Assembly (NCBI GenBank): GCA_021797385.1
Contig: JAJZZW010000038.1
Span: 1-13,565, forward strand
DNA: 13,565 nt
Origin: Thermoplasmata archaeon
GTDB taxonomy: Archaea > Thermoplasmatota > Thermoplasmata > Thermoplasmatales > Thermoplasmataceae
Reading direction: 5' to 3'
A program made the translations under genes and the position numbers. Within the stretch, counting starts at the first letter, position 1. Every line of letters begins with the position of its first letter. Positions 6,222 through 13,002 of the stretch are shown here, piece after piece. A model generated the notes under the pieces. That model was given only the letters and a program-made list of their open reading frames with translations. It did not search any database and was not told the DNA's origin.

Positions 6222-6983
6222 TCAAATGTGCCATAACAGGTCTTCCGCATTTTCAGTATCCTCCATAATTATCCTGCATATTTGAAAGGGCGGATATCTG
6301 TACATTGACCAGAGCGCACAGGATATATTATGATTGCATTTTTTAAACACAGCGTATGCTATATAAACAGCAAATTGATCTAAATACACAGAATTATTTC
6401 CATAAAGTTCATATGAAAGTGACCTTATTTTTCTGGCCCATGAAGAAGAGGGTTCAGCAGAGTTGAGGATTTCTATGAACAGCCGTCTAGATGTATCCGC
6501 ATCGATGGTCGTTTTTTCCACGGATTTTATGAAAAGTGAAGTAAAGTCAGTTTCCGGAGATAATTTCTCATAGTACCTCACAGATATTTCAAGCAATTCA
6601 GGAAAGGCTTTAACAATAGCCGGTGTGAGAATATTTGAAGCTGCCATGATTCTCTGCCTTTTGTAGGATATCCCATTCATGAATTTTGAAATTTTTTTGG
6701 TGCCGTGTTTATGCTTTCTGGAGTATAACATTTTTCCATACTCTTTTATTATTTTATAATAAAATGAATCAATGCTGTTCTCTTCATTAACCTGACCTGC
6801 AAATCCATCCTGTAGATTTTTCTGGATATTTTTAATGTAAAAACCTGTTATCATGCAGCATCTTCTACCTGTTAGAAACTTAAAAAGTAAGGAGGAATTT
6901 TGAATAATTTCCTTTACATCCCTCCCTCTACTGTATATTTCACCTGATACGCCGGTTTTATCTGCCCTGGAAGATGGAAGCAT
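6222..6983 (-). CDS. Unrecognised 253-residue protein
   Basis: I do not recognise a family. The protein is probably soluble and mostly helical: no signal peptide, no clear transmembrane stretch and no obvious metal motif. The N-terminal 45 residues are basic and polar; 'FYIKNIQKNL' (48-57) is followed by a Lys/Arg-rich part around 83-115 ('KMLYSRKHKHGTKKISKFM', 'YKRQRIMAAS') and an aromatic C-terminal part ('SYELYGNNSVYLDQFAVYIAYAVFKK', then 'ALWSMYRYPPFQICRIIMED'). Cysteines are few (Cys42/43 and two or three near the C-terminus). The ATG at 6983 follows an A/T block about 20-25 bases upstream, so leaderless initiation is plausible; an internal ATG (6852-6854) after residue 43 is an alternative. 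It lies 39 bases behind the beta-oxidation fusion gene on the same strand. It may be lineage-restricted. Confidence 0.7.
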   Translation of the reverse strand: MLPSSRADKTGVSGEIYSRGRDVKEIIQNSSLLFKFLTGRRCCMITGFYIKNIQKNLQDGFAGQVNEENSIDSFYYKIIKEYGKMLYSRKHKHGTKKISKFMNGISYKRQRIMAASNILTPAIVKAFPELLEISVRYYEKLSPETDFTSLFIKSVEKTTIDADTSRRLFIEILNSAEPSSSWARKIRSLSYELYGNNSVYLDQFAVYIAYAVFKKCNHNISCALWSMYRYPPFQICRIIMEDTENAEDLLWHI

Positions 6984-6993
6984 GTAACAGGCA

Positions 6994-7012
6994 TTAAAAT
7001 TATAATATTAAT
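6994..7012 (-). promoter_or_regulatory. Possible leaderless promoter of the unrecognised gene
   Basis: On the minus strand this block reads as A/T only, about 11-29 bases before the ATG at 6983, with TTAATATTATA (7003-7012) placed near the usual TATA distance. It could drive the 253-residue gene separately from the fusion gene upstream. AT-richness makes the call uncertain. Confidence 0.35.
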
Positions 7013-7022
7013 TATTACCGGT

Positions 7023-8951
7023 TTAATTGCCCTTATAATCCGGTTTCCTCTTTTCCAGGAATGCCCTTACTCCCTCCTTAAGATCATTCCCGGCATAGAG
7101 CATTCCCATGGAGAGAGCCTCCTCATCCAGGTTCATCTTCGCAGTGCTGTATATCAGGCGCTTTGCCACATAAACTGATGCAGGTGATATTTTTTCGGAA
7201 AGGTCTTTTGCCAGACTCATGGTATTCTCATCGAGCTTATCAGAATACAGCCTTGTAATTATCCCGTATTCATATGCTTTCTGTCCGCTTATTCTCTCGC
7301 AGGATAATATCATGTCCATGGCACGGGATATGCCTATAAGATTCGGGAGCCTCTGGCTGCCGCCATATCCGGGTATAAGTCCAAGTGATGTTTCCGGGAA
7401 CCCTATTGTTGAATCGGGAACTGATGTCCTGATATCGCATGCCAGTGCCAGTTCGAAGCCACCGCCAAGGACGTATCCCTTCAGCTGTGCAATGAAAATC
7501 TTATTCATCCCTGTAATTCTGTCAAATATGTGCTCTCCTGTACTGGCTATCTTCATGAACATGAAGGGGTTGCTGATAAACTGGGATAAATCAGCTCCCG
7601 CGGAAAAAGCCTTGTCATTTCCTTTTATTATAACTACATTTACATTATTGGCTTCTTCTATGAGGTCAAGCTGGTGGTCCAGTGCCTTCAATAATTCAAA
7701 GCTCATGAGGTTGTTTTTTCCGTTCATCAGTGTTATTATTCCTACCTTTCCTTCTACCTTATAGCCCAGAATTCCTGTCTTTTCCTCTCTTTTAACCTCA
7801 GCCGGTTTTTTGTTGAAGACCTCCTTCATTTTATGGTTTTTCAAGGTATCTGAAGGCTTGAAAACCTCGATTCCGTACTGTTTCTGAAGCCTGTCCAGAG
7901 TTAACAGCACCTCATCATTGCTGAGTCCGTTTGCAACCGTAATGGGCCCGAATGGCCTGTTCAATCCGTATTTTACCCCTGTTTCTATATCCTCTGCTGT
8001 GGCAACGTTATCCTCGATTAATTTTGTTGCCTCATTTATTTCAAGGGCAAACATGTCCATTAAATTTATTTTGTCGCTTTCCTCTGCAGCTGGTATAACA
8101 GCCTTTCCATTCTCCCATTTGTAAATGCCCTCACCGGTCTTTGCTCCGAGCTTTTTAGCCTCTATTAATTTATCAAAGGCATGGCATTTACCATAATCAG
8201 GTGACAATTCCTGACCATAGTATTTAAGGGAATCTGCTACGGTATCAAGGCCAACATAATCAAATAGCTGGTACGGCCCCATTGGTAGTCCCTGTGACTT
8301 AAAGTAATTATCGATTGCCTGGGGCTTTTCAACCTTGTTTCCATAGGCATTGCAGAGCAACAGCATTTCCGGTGCTGATATCCTGTTTACCACAAAGCCA
8401 GCCTCATCCTTTAATACCTTTATGGGTATTTTCCCGATTTTTCTGGAGAGGTCGTAGAGCTCATCCACGTATTCCATGGATGTTTTATCTCCCTTGATTA
8501 CTTCCACAAGCTTCATGAGAATCGGCGGGTTGAAAAAATGCATGCCTATAAACCTTTCCGGATTCTTGATCTCCTCCGCCATTTCCGTGATTCTTATATT
8601 TGATGTATTTGATGCTATAATTTTTCCTGTATGCTCTGCTATTTCCTTAAGCACCTTTACCTTTATATCATAAACCTCTGGAACAACCTCTATGGACAGG
8701 TCTGCATTTTTTACTGCCTCCTCGATGCTGTTATAATACTTTATATGATCAAGTGCAGATTGTTTTCCCGGTGCATCTATTTTTTTTGATGCAACCAGTT
8801 TATCAAGGCTGTCATTTACCCCTTTTTTGGCTTTTTCTATGACTTCCGGGTAAAAATCTTCCAGATTCACATTATATCCGTTCAATGCAAAAACTTCTGC
8901 TATGCTGTGCCCCATGACTCCGGCACCTATGACTGCTACCTGTTTTATCAT
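7023..8951 (-). CDS. 3-hydroxyacyl-CoA dehydrogenase / enoyl-CoA hydratase fusion
   Basis: A 642-residue bifunctional enzyme for the hydration and second oxidation steps of beta-oxidation. Residues 1-185 form the NAD-binding dehydrogenase domain (GAGVMG at 9-14; Ser117 in 'ASNTSN', catalytic His138 in 'MHFFNPP' and Glu150). Residues 186-280 and 298-360 are two copies of the helical C-terminal dehydrogenase domain. A linker of about 35 residues, rich in Lys and Glu, leads to the crotonase domain (395-642) with 'AFSAGADL', 'LGGGFELALACDI' and 'PETSLGLIPGYGGSQRL'; both catalytic glutamates are present (Glu500, Glu520). The order, dehydrogenase first, is the reverse of bacterial FadB. It is the order of archaeal enzymes such as the Metallosphaera crotonyl-CoA hydratase/3-hydroxybutyryl-CoA dehydrogenase. 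Chain-length preference is unknown. It is transcribed divergently from the ligase operon. Confidence 0.96.
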   Translation of the reverse strand: MIKQVAVIGAGVMGHSIAEVFALNGYNVNLEDFYPEVIEKAKKGVNDSLDKLVASKKIDAPGKQSALDHIKYYNSIEEAVKNADLSIEVVPEVYDIKVKVLKEIAEHTGKIIASNTSNIRITEMAEEIKNPERFIGMHFFNPPILMKLVEVIKGDKTSMEYVDELYDLSRKIGKIPIKVLKDEAGFVVNRISAPEMLLLCNAYGNKVEKPQAIDNYFKSQGLPMGPYQLFDYVGLDTVADSLKYYGQELSPDYGKCHAFDKLIEAKKLGAKTGEGIYKWENGKAVIPAAEESDKINLMDMFALEINEATKLIEDNVATAEDIETGVKYGLNRPFGPITVANGLSNDEVLLTLDRLQKQYGIEVFKPSDTLKNHKMKEVFNKKPAEVKREEKTGILGYKVEGKVGIITLMNGKNNLMSFELLKALDHQLDLIEEANNVNVVIIKGNDKAFSAGADLSQFISNPFMFMKIASTGEHIFDRITGMNKIFIAQLKGYVLGGGFELALACDIRTSVPDSTIGFPETSLGLIPGYGGSQRLPNLIGISRAMDMILSCERISGQKAYEYGIITRLYSDKLDENTMSLAKDLSEKISPASVYVAKRLIYSTAKMNLDEEALSMGMLYAGNDLKEGVRAFLEKRKPDYKGN

Positions 8952-8970
8952 AGCAATACATATTTTTTAA

Positions 8971-8980
8971 CTTTAAATGC
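8971..8980 (-). promoter_or_regulatory. TATA box of the fusion gene
   Basis: On the minus strand this reads GCATTTAAAG, centred about 24 bases before the ATG at 8951, with no SD before the start. This fits leaderless transcription in the direction opposite to the ligase gene. Confidence 0.5.
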
Positions 8981-9030
8981 TTTTTGATTCATACTTTACA
9001 TTGAAAATTTCCGGCCATATTGCTAAATCC

Positions 9031-9055
9031 GATTTATAATTGTTTTTTATAAATC
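9031..9055. repeat. Perfect 9-bp inverted repeat between the divergent beta-oxidation genes
   Basis: GATTTATAA (9031-9039) and its exact reverse complement TTATAAATC (9047-9055) flank the 7-base spacer TTGTTTT. It sits close to the midpoint between the two divergent start codons. It may be an operator for a fatty-acid-responsive regulator serving both genes, or a pair of back-to-back TATA-like elements. Confidence 0.5.
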
Positions 9056-9107
9056 TTATAACCGTTGAATATCTATGCAGGAATAATTAATCACTGTACT
9101 ATTAAAA

Positions 9108-9123
9108 ACAATGATAACGTTGT
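9108..9123. promoter_or_regulatory. Imperfect palindrome upstream of the ligase TATA box
   Basis: ACAATGATAACGTTGT pairs at six of eight positions and shares the core AATGATWA with the perfect palindrome at 9145-9157, centred about 36 bases downstream. The pair could be two sites for one regulator; alone it is weak. Confidence 0.3.
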
Positions 9124-9135
9124 AATGGGAAAACT

Positions 9136-9147
9136 TATAATATAAAT
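9136..9147 (+). promoter_or_regulatory. TATA box of the fatty acyl-CoA ligase operon (leaderless)
   Basis: TATAATATAAAT begins 26 bases before the ATG at 9162, so transcription should start at or near the start codon. There is no SD. The box overlaps the left edge of the palindrome at 9145-9157. Confidence 0.6.
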
Positions 9148-9157
9148 GATTATCATT
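9145..9157. promoter_or_regulatory. 13-base palindrome between TATA box and start codon, candidate operator
   Basis: AATGAT-T-ATCATT is a perfect 6-bp dyad with one central base, ending 4 bases before the ligase ATG. A protein bound here would block TFB and RNA polymerase. By eye it agrees with 15 of 19 positions of the bacterial Fur-box consensus, which is a resemblance only. A TetR- or Lrp-type regulator of fatty-acid genes is equally possible. Confidence 0.45.
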
Positions 9158-9161
9158 AACT

Positions 9162-10739
9162 ATGGTAGACTTTAAGCTGACTGTTAACAATCTTCTGGAC
9201 AGTGCCGTGAGATCGAACGGTGATCAGCAGATAGTATACGGTAAGGAAACCCTTACGTACAGACAATTTGCGAAAAATGCAAAGAATTTTGCAGCAAACC
9301 TCCAGAAGATAGGGGTAAAACCCGGAGATCGAATAGCCGTTCTGGATTATGATACTATAAGTTATCTGTACTGTTATTATTCAATCCCAATGATCGGTTC
9401 AGTGATACATATGGTAAACATCAGATATCCCCCTGAAGTACTATATTATACCATAAAAAATTCAGAGGATTCCTATATAGTTGTCAATGCTGATTTCATG
9501 CCACTTATTCTTAAATACAGGGATATGTTCGAATTTATCAAAGGTTTCATTGTTTATTCTGAAAAAGGGCATGAGGAATACGGTATAGACAATGTATACT
9601 TTATGGATGAATTGCTTAAGGATGCAGAATACAATGAAATACAGCCGGACGAAAACAGCATGGCAACACTTTTCTACACCTCGGGAACAACTGGGTTGCC
9701 CAAGGGTGTTTATTATAGCCATAAGCAGCTAATCCTCCACAGTCTTGCCACCTCCGTGGGCCTATCAGATGAGCCAATATCATTCAAGCGCACCGCGGTT
9801 ATGCTTCCACTTGTCCCCATGTTCCATGTGCATGCCTGGGGAATACCCTATTTTACCATCATGAGGGGTGTAAAATACGTTCTCCCCGGAAAATATGAAT
9901 GGGACAGGATTGTTGAAACCATGGAGAGGGAAAAGGTTACAAATTCTGCAATGGTTCCTTCAATACTCTACCTGTTACTCCAGGCAAAGCGTGGTCCTGA
10001 AGTAATGGGAAAGCTGAAACTGAAAACTATAATAGGGGGCGCTGCCCTCAATGAAGGCCTGGCAAAGACAGCAGAATCTCTGGGTATGACTGTTATAACC
10101 GGTTACGGCATGTCTGAGACAGGGCCTATCCTGACACTTGCAAACTACAGCAATGAAGTAATGGAATTCAGCAGTGAAAAGAAGCAGGAGTATAGGAGAA
10201 AAACAGGAATACCCGTACCATTTGTCAATCTCCGTGTGGTATCAGATGGAAAGGATGTCGAGAAAAACAATAAGGAAATCGGAGAAATCATAGTTCAGGC
10301 TCCATGGCTCACAGAGGGTTATATAAAGGACCCTGAAAAGACTGCAAAATTATGGGTTGACGGGTGGCTCCACACCGGTGATCTGGCTACAATGGATGAA
10401 TACGGTTATATCAAAATCGTTGACAGAGAAAGCGATGCCGTAAAATCTGGCGGGGAGTTCATACCCTCCATGGTGCTGGAAGACTTAATTAGCACCGTTC
10501 CCGGTGTAGGAGAGGTTGCGGTCACAAAGAAGGCCGATGAGAAATGGGGAGAACGACCTGTTGCATTCATTAAAGGGAATGCTAGCAGGGAAAGCATAGA
10601 GAAGGAAATGCAGAAATATGTGGATACCGGAAGAATAGCCAAATTCTGGCTGCCCGATGATTACATATTTGTGGACGAATTCGAAAAAACAGGAACCGGA
10701 AAAATCAATAAAATGGTTCTGAGAAAAAAACTGGAGTGA
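9162..10739 (+). CDS. Fatty acyl-CoA ligase (AMP-forming, AlkK/ttLC-FACS type)
   Basis: Activates a fatty acid in two steps, through an acyl-adenylate to acyl-CoA. 525 residues, a full-length ANL enzyme. Adenylation motifs appear in order: P-loop 'FYTSGTTGLPKG' (171-182), 'PMFHVHAWGIPY' (219-230), 'GYGMSETGP' (314-322), 'GWLHTGDLA' (401-409), the hinge 'DRESDAVKSGGEFI' (421-434) and the C-terminal catalytic Lys514 in 'TGTGKINK'. The 'MFHVHAWG' segment is characteristic, from memory, of the medium/long-chain ligases related to Thermus ttLC-FACS and Pseudomonas AlkK. Chain length is not decidable by eye. The ATG lies 26 bases after the start of a TATA box, so it is the first, leaderless gene of the operon. 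Thiolase follows after 6 bases. Confidence 0.93.
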   Translation: MVDFKLTVNNLLDSAVRSNGDQQIVYGKETLTYRQFAKNAKNFAANLQKIGVKPGDRIAVLDYDTISYLYCYYSIPMIGSVIHMVNIRYPPEVLYYTIKNSEDSYIVVNADFMPLILKYRDMFEFIKGFIVYSEKGHEEYGIDNVYFMDELLKDAEYNEIQPDENSMATLFYTSGTTGLPKGVYYSHKQLILHSLATSVGLSDEPISFKRTAVMLPLVPMFHVHAWGIPYFTIMRGVKYVLPGKYEWDRIVETMEREKVTNSAMVPSILYLLLQAKRGPEVMGKLKLKTIIGGAALNEGLAKTAESLGMTVITGYGMSETGPILTLANYSNEVMEFSSEKKQEYRRKTGIPVPFVNLRVVSDGKDVEKNNKEIGEIIVQAPWLTEGYIKDPEKTAKLWVDGWLHTGDLATMDEYGYIKIVDRESDAVKSGGEFIPSMVLEDLISTVPGVGEVAVTKKADEKWGERPVAFIKGNASRESIEKEMQKYVDTGRIAKFWLPDDYIFVDEFEKTGTGKINKMVLRKKLE

Positions 10740-10745
10740 AATAGT

Positions 10746-11921
10746 ATGGAAGAAGTTTACATAGTTGATTACAGAAGAATTCCGTTCTCCAGGGCAAGGC
10801 CCAGGGACCCGGAAAAGGATGTGTACAATGATTTAAGGATGGATAAAATGCTGTCAGAGTTGATTAAGCTCTCAGTAAAAGAGACAAAAATCAATCCTGC
10901 AGAAATAGAGGATGTTATAACAGGATGTGCATTCCAGGCAGGAGAAAACTGGACATACGGTGGCAGGCACCCGGTGCTGCTAGCGGATTTACCTGTATCT
11001 GTTCCCGCAATGTCTCTTGATCGTGCATGCTCATCATCACTGAACGCAACAGGCATTGGAGCCATGGAAATAATGACGGGAAAAGCGGGCATTATCATTG
11101 CAGGAGGCATGGAGCATATGACCCACGTGCCCTTAGGCATAGATAATCCATTCATCAGACCCAATATGGAGCTCATGGTAAATCCAAAATATGCCAAATT
11201 CAACATGAACGTATCATACAATATGGGATTGACAGCAGAGAAGCTTGCAGGTCTGAGGAAAATACCCAGGGACGAGATGGATGAATATTCATATAATTCC
11301 CATAAAAGGGCAGCAAAAGCCTATGATGATGGCTTCCTGCAGGGGGAGATCATGCCCGTTTCGGTTAATGGAACCACCATCGACCGTGATGTTGGAATAA
11401 GAAAGGATGTTTCCCTTGAACAGATAAAATCCCTGAAACCAGCATTCAAAGAGAACGGTATAATAACCGCTGCGAATTCATCATCTCTGAATGACGGTGC
11501 ATCCATGGTAATGCTGATGTCCGGTTCAAAGGTAAAGGAATATGGAATGAAGCCGCTGGCAAGGATAGTTGATTTTGCTGCTGCAGGTGTAGACCCCACT
11601 ATTATGGGGCAGGGCCCTGTTCCTGCAACGGAAAAGGTCCTGAAGAGAAATAAACTTTCTCCTGACGATATAGACTACTGGGAAATAAATGAAGCATTCG
11701 CCGTTGTAGTTCTCAATGCGGTCCATGCTTTCAATCTTGACCTGGAGAAGGTAAACATACATGGCGGCGGAATATCCATAGGCCATCCACTGGGTGCCAC
11801 AGGCGCGAGGCTTGCCGGAACTCTGGGAAGAACACTTCAGGCTAAGAAGAAAAATCTTGGAATTGCCACACTGTGTGTTGGCGGTGGACAGGGATACTCA
11901 ATGTTGCTGGAGCGTGTTTAA
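10746..11921 (+). CDS. Acetyl-CoA acetyltransferase / 3-ketoacyl-CoA thiolase
   Basis: Cleaves 3-ketoacyl-CoA with CoA to give acetyl-CoA (degradative thiolase), or runs in reverse to condense acetyl-CoA. 391 residues, the normal thiolase length. The catalytic set is complete: nucleophile Cys95 in 'DRACSSSLN', the 'NEAFAV' motif, His347 in 'GGGISIGHPLGATGAR' and the acid/base Cys377 in 'CVGGGQG'. All of these belong to the thiolase I/II type, not to the archaeal SCP2-like thiolases that work with HMG-CoA synthase. GGAGTGA at 10733-10739 overlaps the ligase stop and is a good SD for the ATG at 10746. Operon position, directly between the ligase and the acyl-CoA dehydrogenase, argues for beta-oxidation. 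Confidence 0.94.
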   Translation: MEEVYIVDYRRIPFSRARPRDPEKDVYNDLRMDKMLSELIKLSVKETKINPAEIEDVITGCAFQAGENWTYGGRHPVLLADLPVSVPAMSLDRACSSSLNATGIGAMEIMTGKAGIIIAGGMEHMTHVPLGIDNPFIRPNMELMVNPKYAKFNMNVSYNMGLTAEKLAGLRKIPRDEMDEYSYNSHKRAAKAYDDGFLQGEIMPVSVNGTTIDRDVGIRKDVSLEQIKSLKPAFKENGIITAANSSSLNDGASMVMLMSGSKVKEYGMKPLARIVDFAAAGVDPTIMGQGPVPATEKVLKRNKLSPDDIDYWEINEAFAVVVLNAVHAFNLDLEKVNIHGGGISIGHPLGATGARLAGTLGRTLQAKKKNLGIATLCVGGGQGYSMLLERV

Positions 11922-13001
11922 ATGTTTGAAGAACTTGATGATTACAGGAATAAGATAAGGGAATTTGCCCTTAAGGAATTTACAGAGGATATAGCGGCTG
12001 AGTACGATAGAAAGGAAACATATCCGGATGAACTGAGAAAGAAATCTCTATCTCTGGGAATTGTGGACATGCAGAATCCAGCCAAGGTTTTAATTGCAAT
12101 AGAGGAGCTCTGCAGGGTAGATGCAGGCCTCGGTATAGCGCTTACAACACCATATTTCGGCAGTGAGGTTATAATGCTCTTCGGTAATGATAAGCAGAAA
12201 GAAATTTTAAACGATGTTTACAGGGGAAAATATATACTGGGACTTGGTGTCACAGAGCCATCAGGGGGAAGCGATGTCGCCGCATTAAAAACAACAGCAA
12301 AAAAACAGGGAAATAAGTATATACTCAACGGATCAAAGATGTTCATAACAAACGGTGCAATAGCAGATTACCTGGTCATACTGGCCAGAACATCCGATGA
12401 TCCGAATCCACATCATGGTATGAGCACATTCCTTCTGAATACAAAATTAAAAGGCTTCAAGGCAACTAAACTGGAGGATAAGCTCGGTGTAAGGGCTACC
12501 AATACCGCTGAACTCCAGTTCAATAATATTGAATTATCCGAGGATGATCTCATAGGCGAGGAGGGAAAAGGCTTTTATTACATCATGATGTTTTTCAATA
12601 TAAGCAGGATATACGTTGCCGCACAGTCAATAGGAATAGCCAGGGGTGCCTTTGACAAAATCAAATCCTACATAATTGAATATAAAGTAAAGGATGAGGA
12701 TTCCATGTTCCGGCTATCCGATGTGGGAACCAGGATTGAGGCATCCAGACAGATGACATATAATGCAGCTTCATATCTTTTTGAATTCAAGCCGAAACCT
12801 GAACTCACAAGCATGGCAAAGGCATACAGCAGTGAAACTGCGGTATATGCAGCAGAGGAGGCAATGGAAATACTTGGAGATAAATCCCTTTACGAGGACG
12901 TACAGAGAATATTCAGAAATGCCAAAATCATGGAAATATGGGAAGGAACCAGTGAGATTGAAAAACTTGTAATCGCAAGATACATATTGAAGGGTGAATA
13001 A
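11922..13001 (+). CDS. Acyl-CoA dehydrogenase, catalytic subunit, atypical loops
   Basis: Flavoenzyme of the first beta-oxidation step. 359 residues, slightly short (about 380 is usual). The signature 'GVTEPSGGSDVAA' (109-121), the flavin-side 'MFITNG' and the catalytic base Glu341 in 'IWEGTSEIEKL' are all present. Two parts differ from the family. The N-terminal PxxYGGxG loop, expected after 'LGI' near residue 47, is missing, leaving 'LGIVDMQNPAKVLIAIEEL'. The second signature, normally Q-x-x-GG-x-G-Y, reads 'MEILGDKSLYED' (315-326), so the GGxG that packs against the FAD of the neighbouring subunit is gone. The ATG follows the thiolase TAA with no gap; GGAGCG at 11909-11914 is the SD. The next gene is a divergent paralogue that may complete the enzyme. 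Electrons should pass to ETF, not seen here. Confidence 0.92.
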   Translation: MFEELDDYRNKIREFALKEFTEDIAAEYDRKETYPDELRKKSLSLGIVDMQNPAKVLIAIEELCRVDAGLGIALTTPYFGSEVIMLFGNDKQKEILNDVYRGKYILGLGVTEPSGGSDVAALKTTAKKQGNKYILNGSKMFITNGAIADYLVILARTSDDPNPHHGMSTFLLNTKLKGFKATKLEDKLGVRATNTAELQFNNIELSEDDLIGEEGKGFYYIMMFFNISRIYVAAQSIGIARGAFDKIKSYIIEYKVKDEDSMFRLSDVGTRIEASRQMTYNAASYLFEFKPKPELTSMAKAYSSETAVYAAEEAMEILGDKSLYEDVQRIFRNAKIMEIWEGTSEIEKLVIARYILKGE

Positions 13002-13002
13002 A

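Larger units (their letters stand above)
8952..9161. other. 210-base divergent promoter region of the beta-oxidation cluster
   Basis: It separates the fusion gene (minus) from the ligase operon (plus) and contains no gene. Besides the two TATA boxes and palindromes listed separately, it holds two related motifs, TATAACCGTTGAAT (9057-9070) and GATAACGTTGTAAT (9113-9126), which share ATAAC-(C)-GTTG. All this suggests joint control of both transcripts, though the regulator is not encoded in the window. Confidence 0.55.

Noticed and set aside
7219..7764. 181-codon plus-strand open frame
   Set aside because: Antisense to the crotonase domain of the fusion gene, whose catalytic motifs are intact; Ser/Pro-rich translation typical of a shadow frame.
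10769..11221. 150-codon minus-strand open frame
   Set aside because: Antisense to thiolase with its catalytic Cys; no promoter or family similarity seen.
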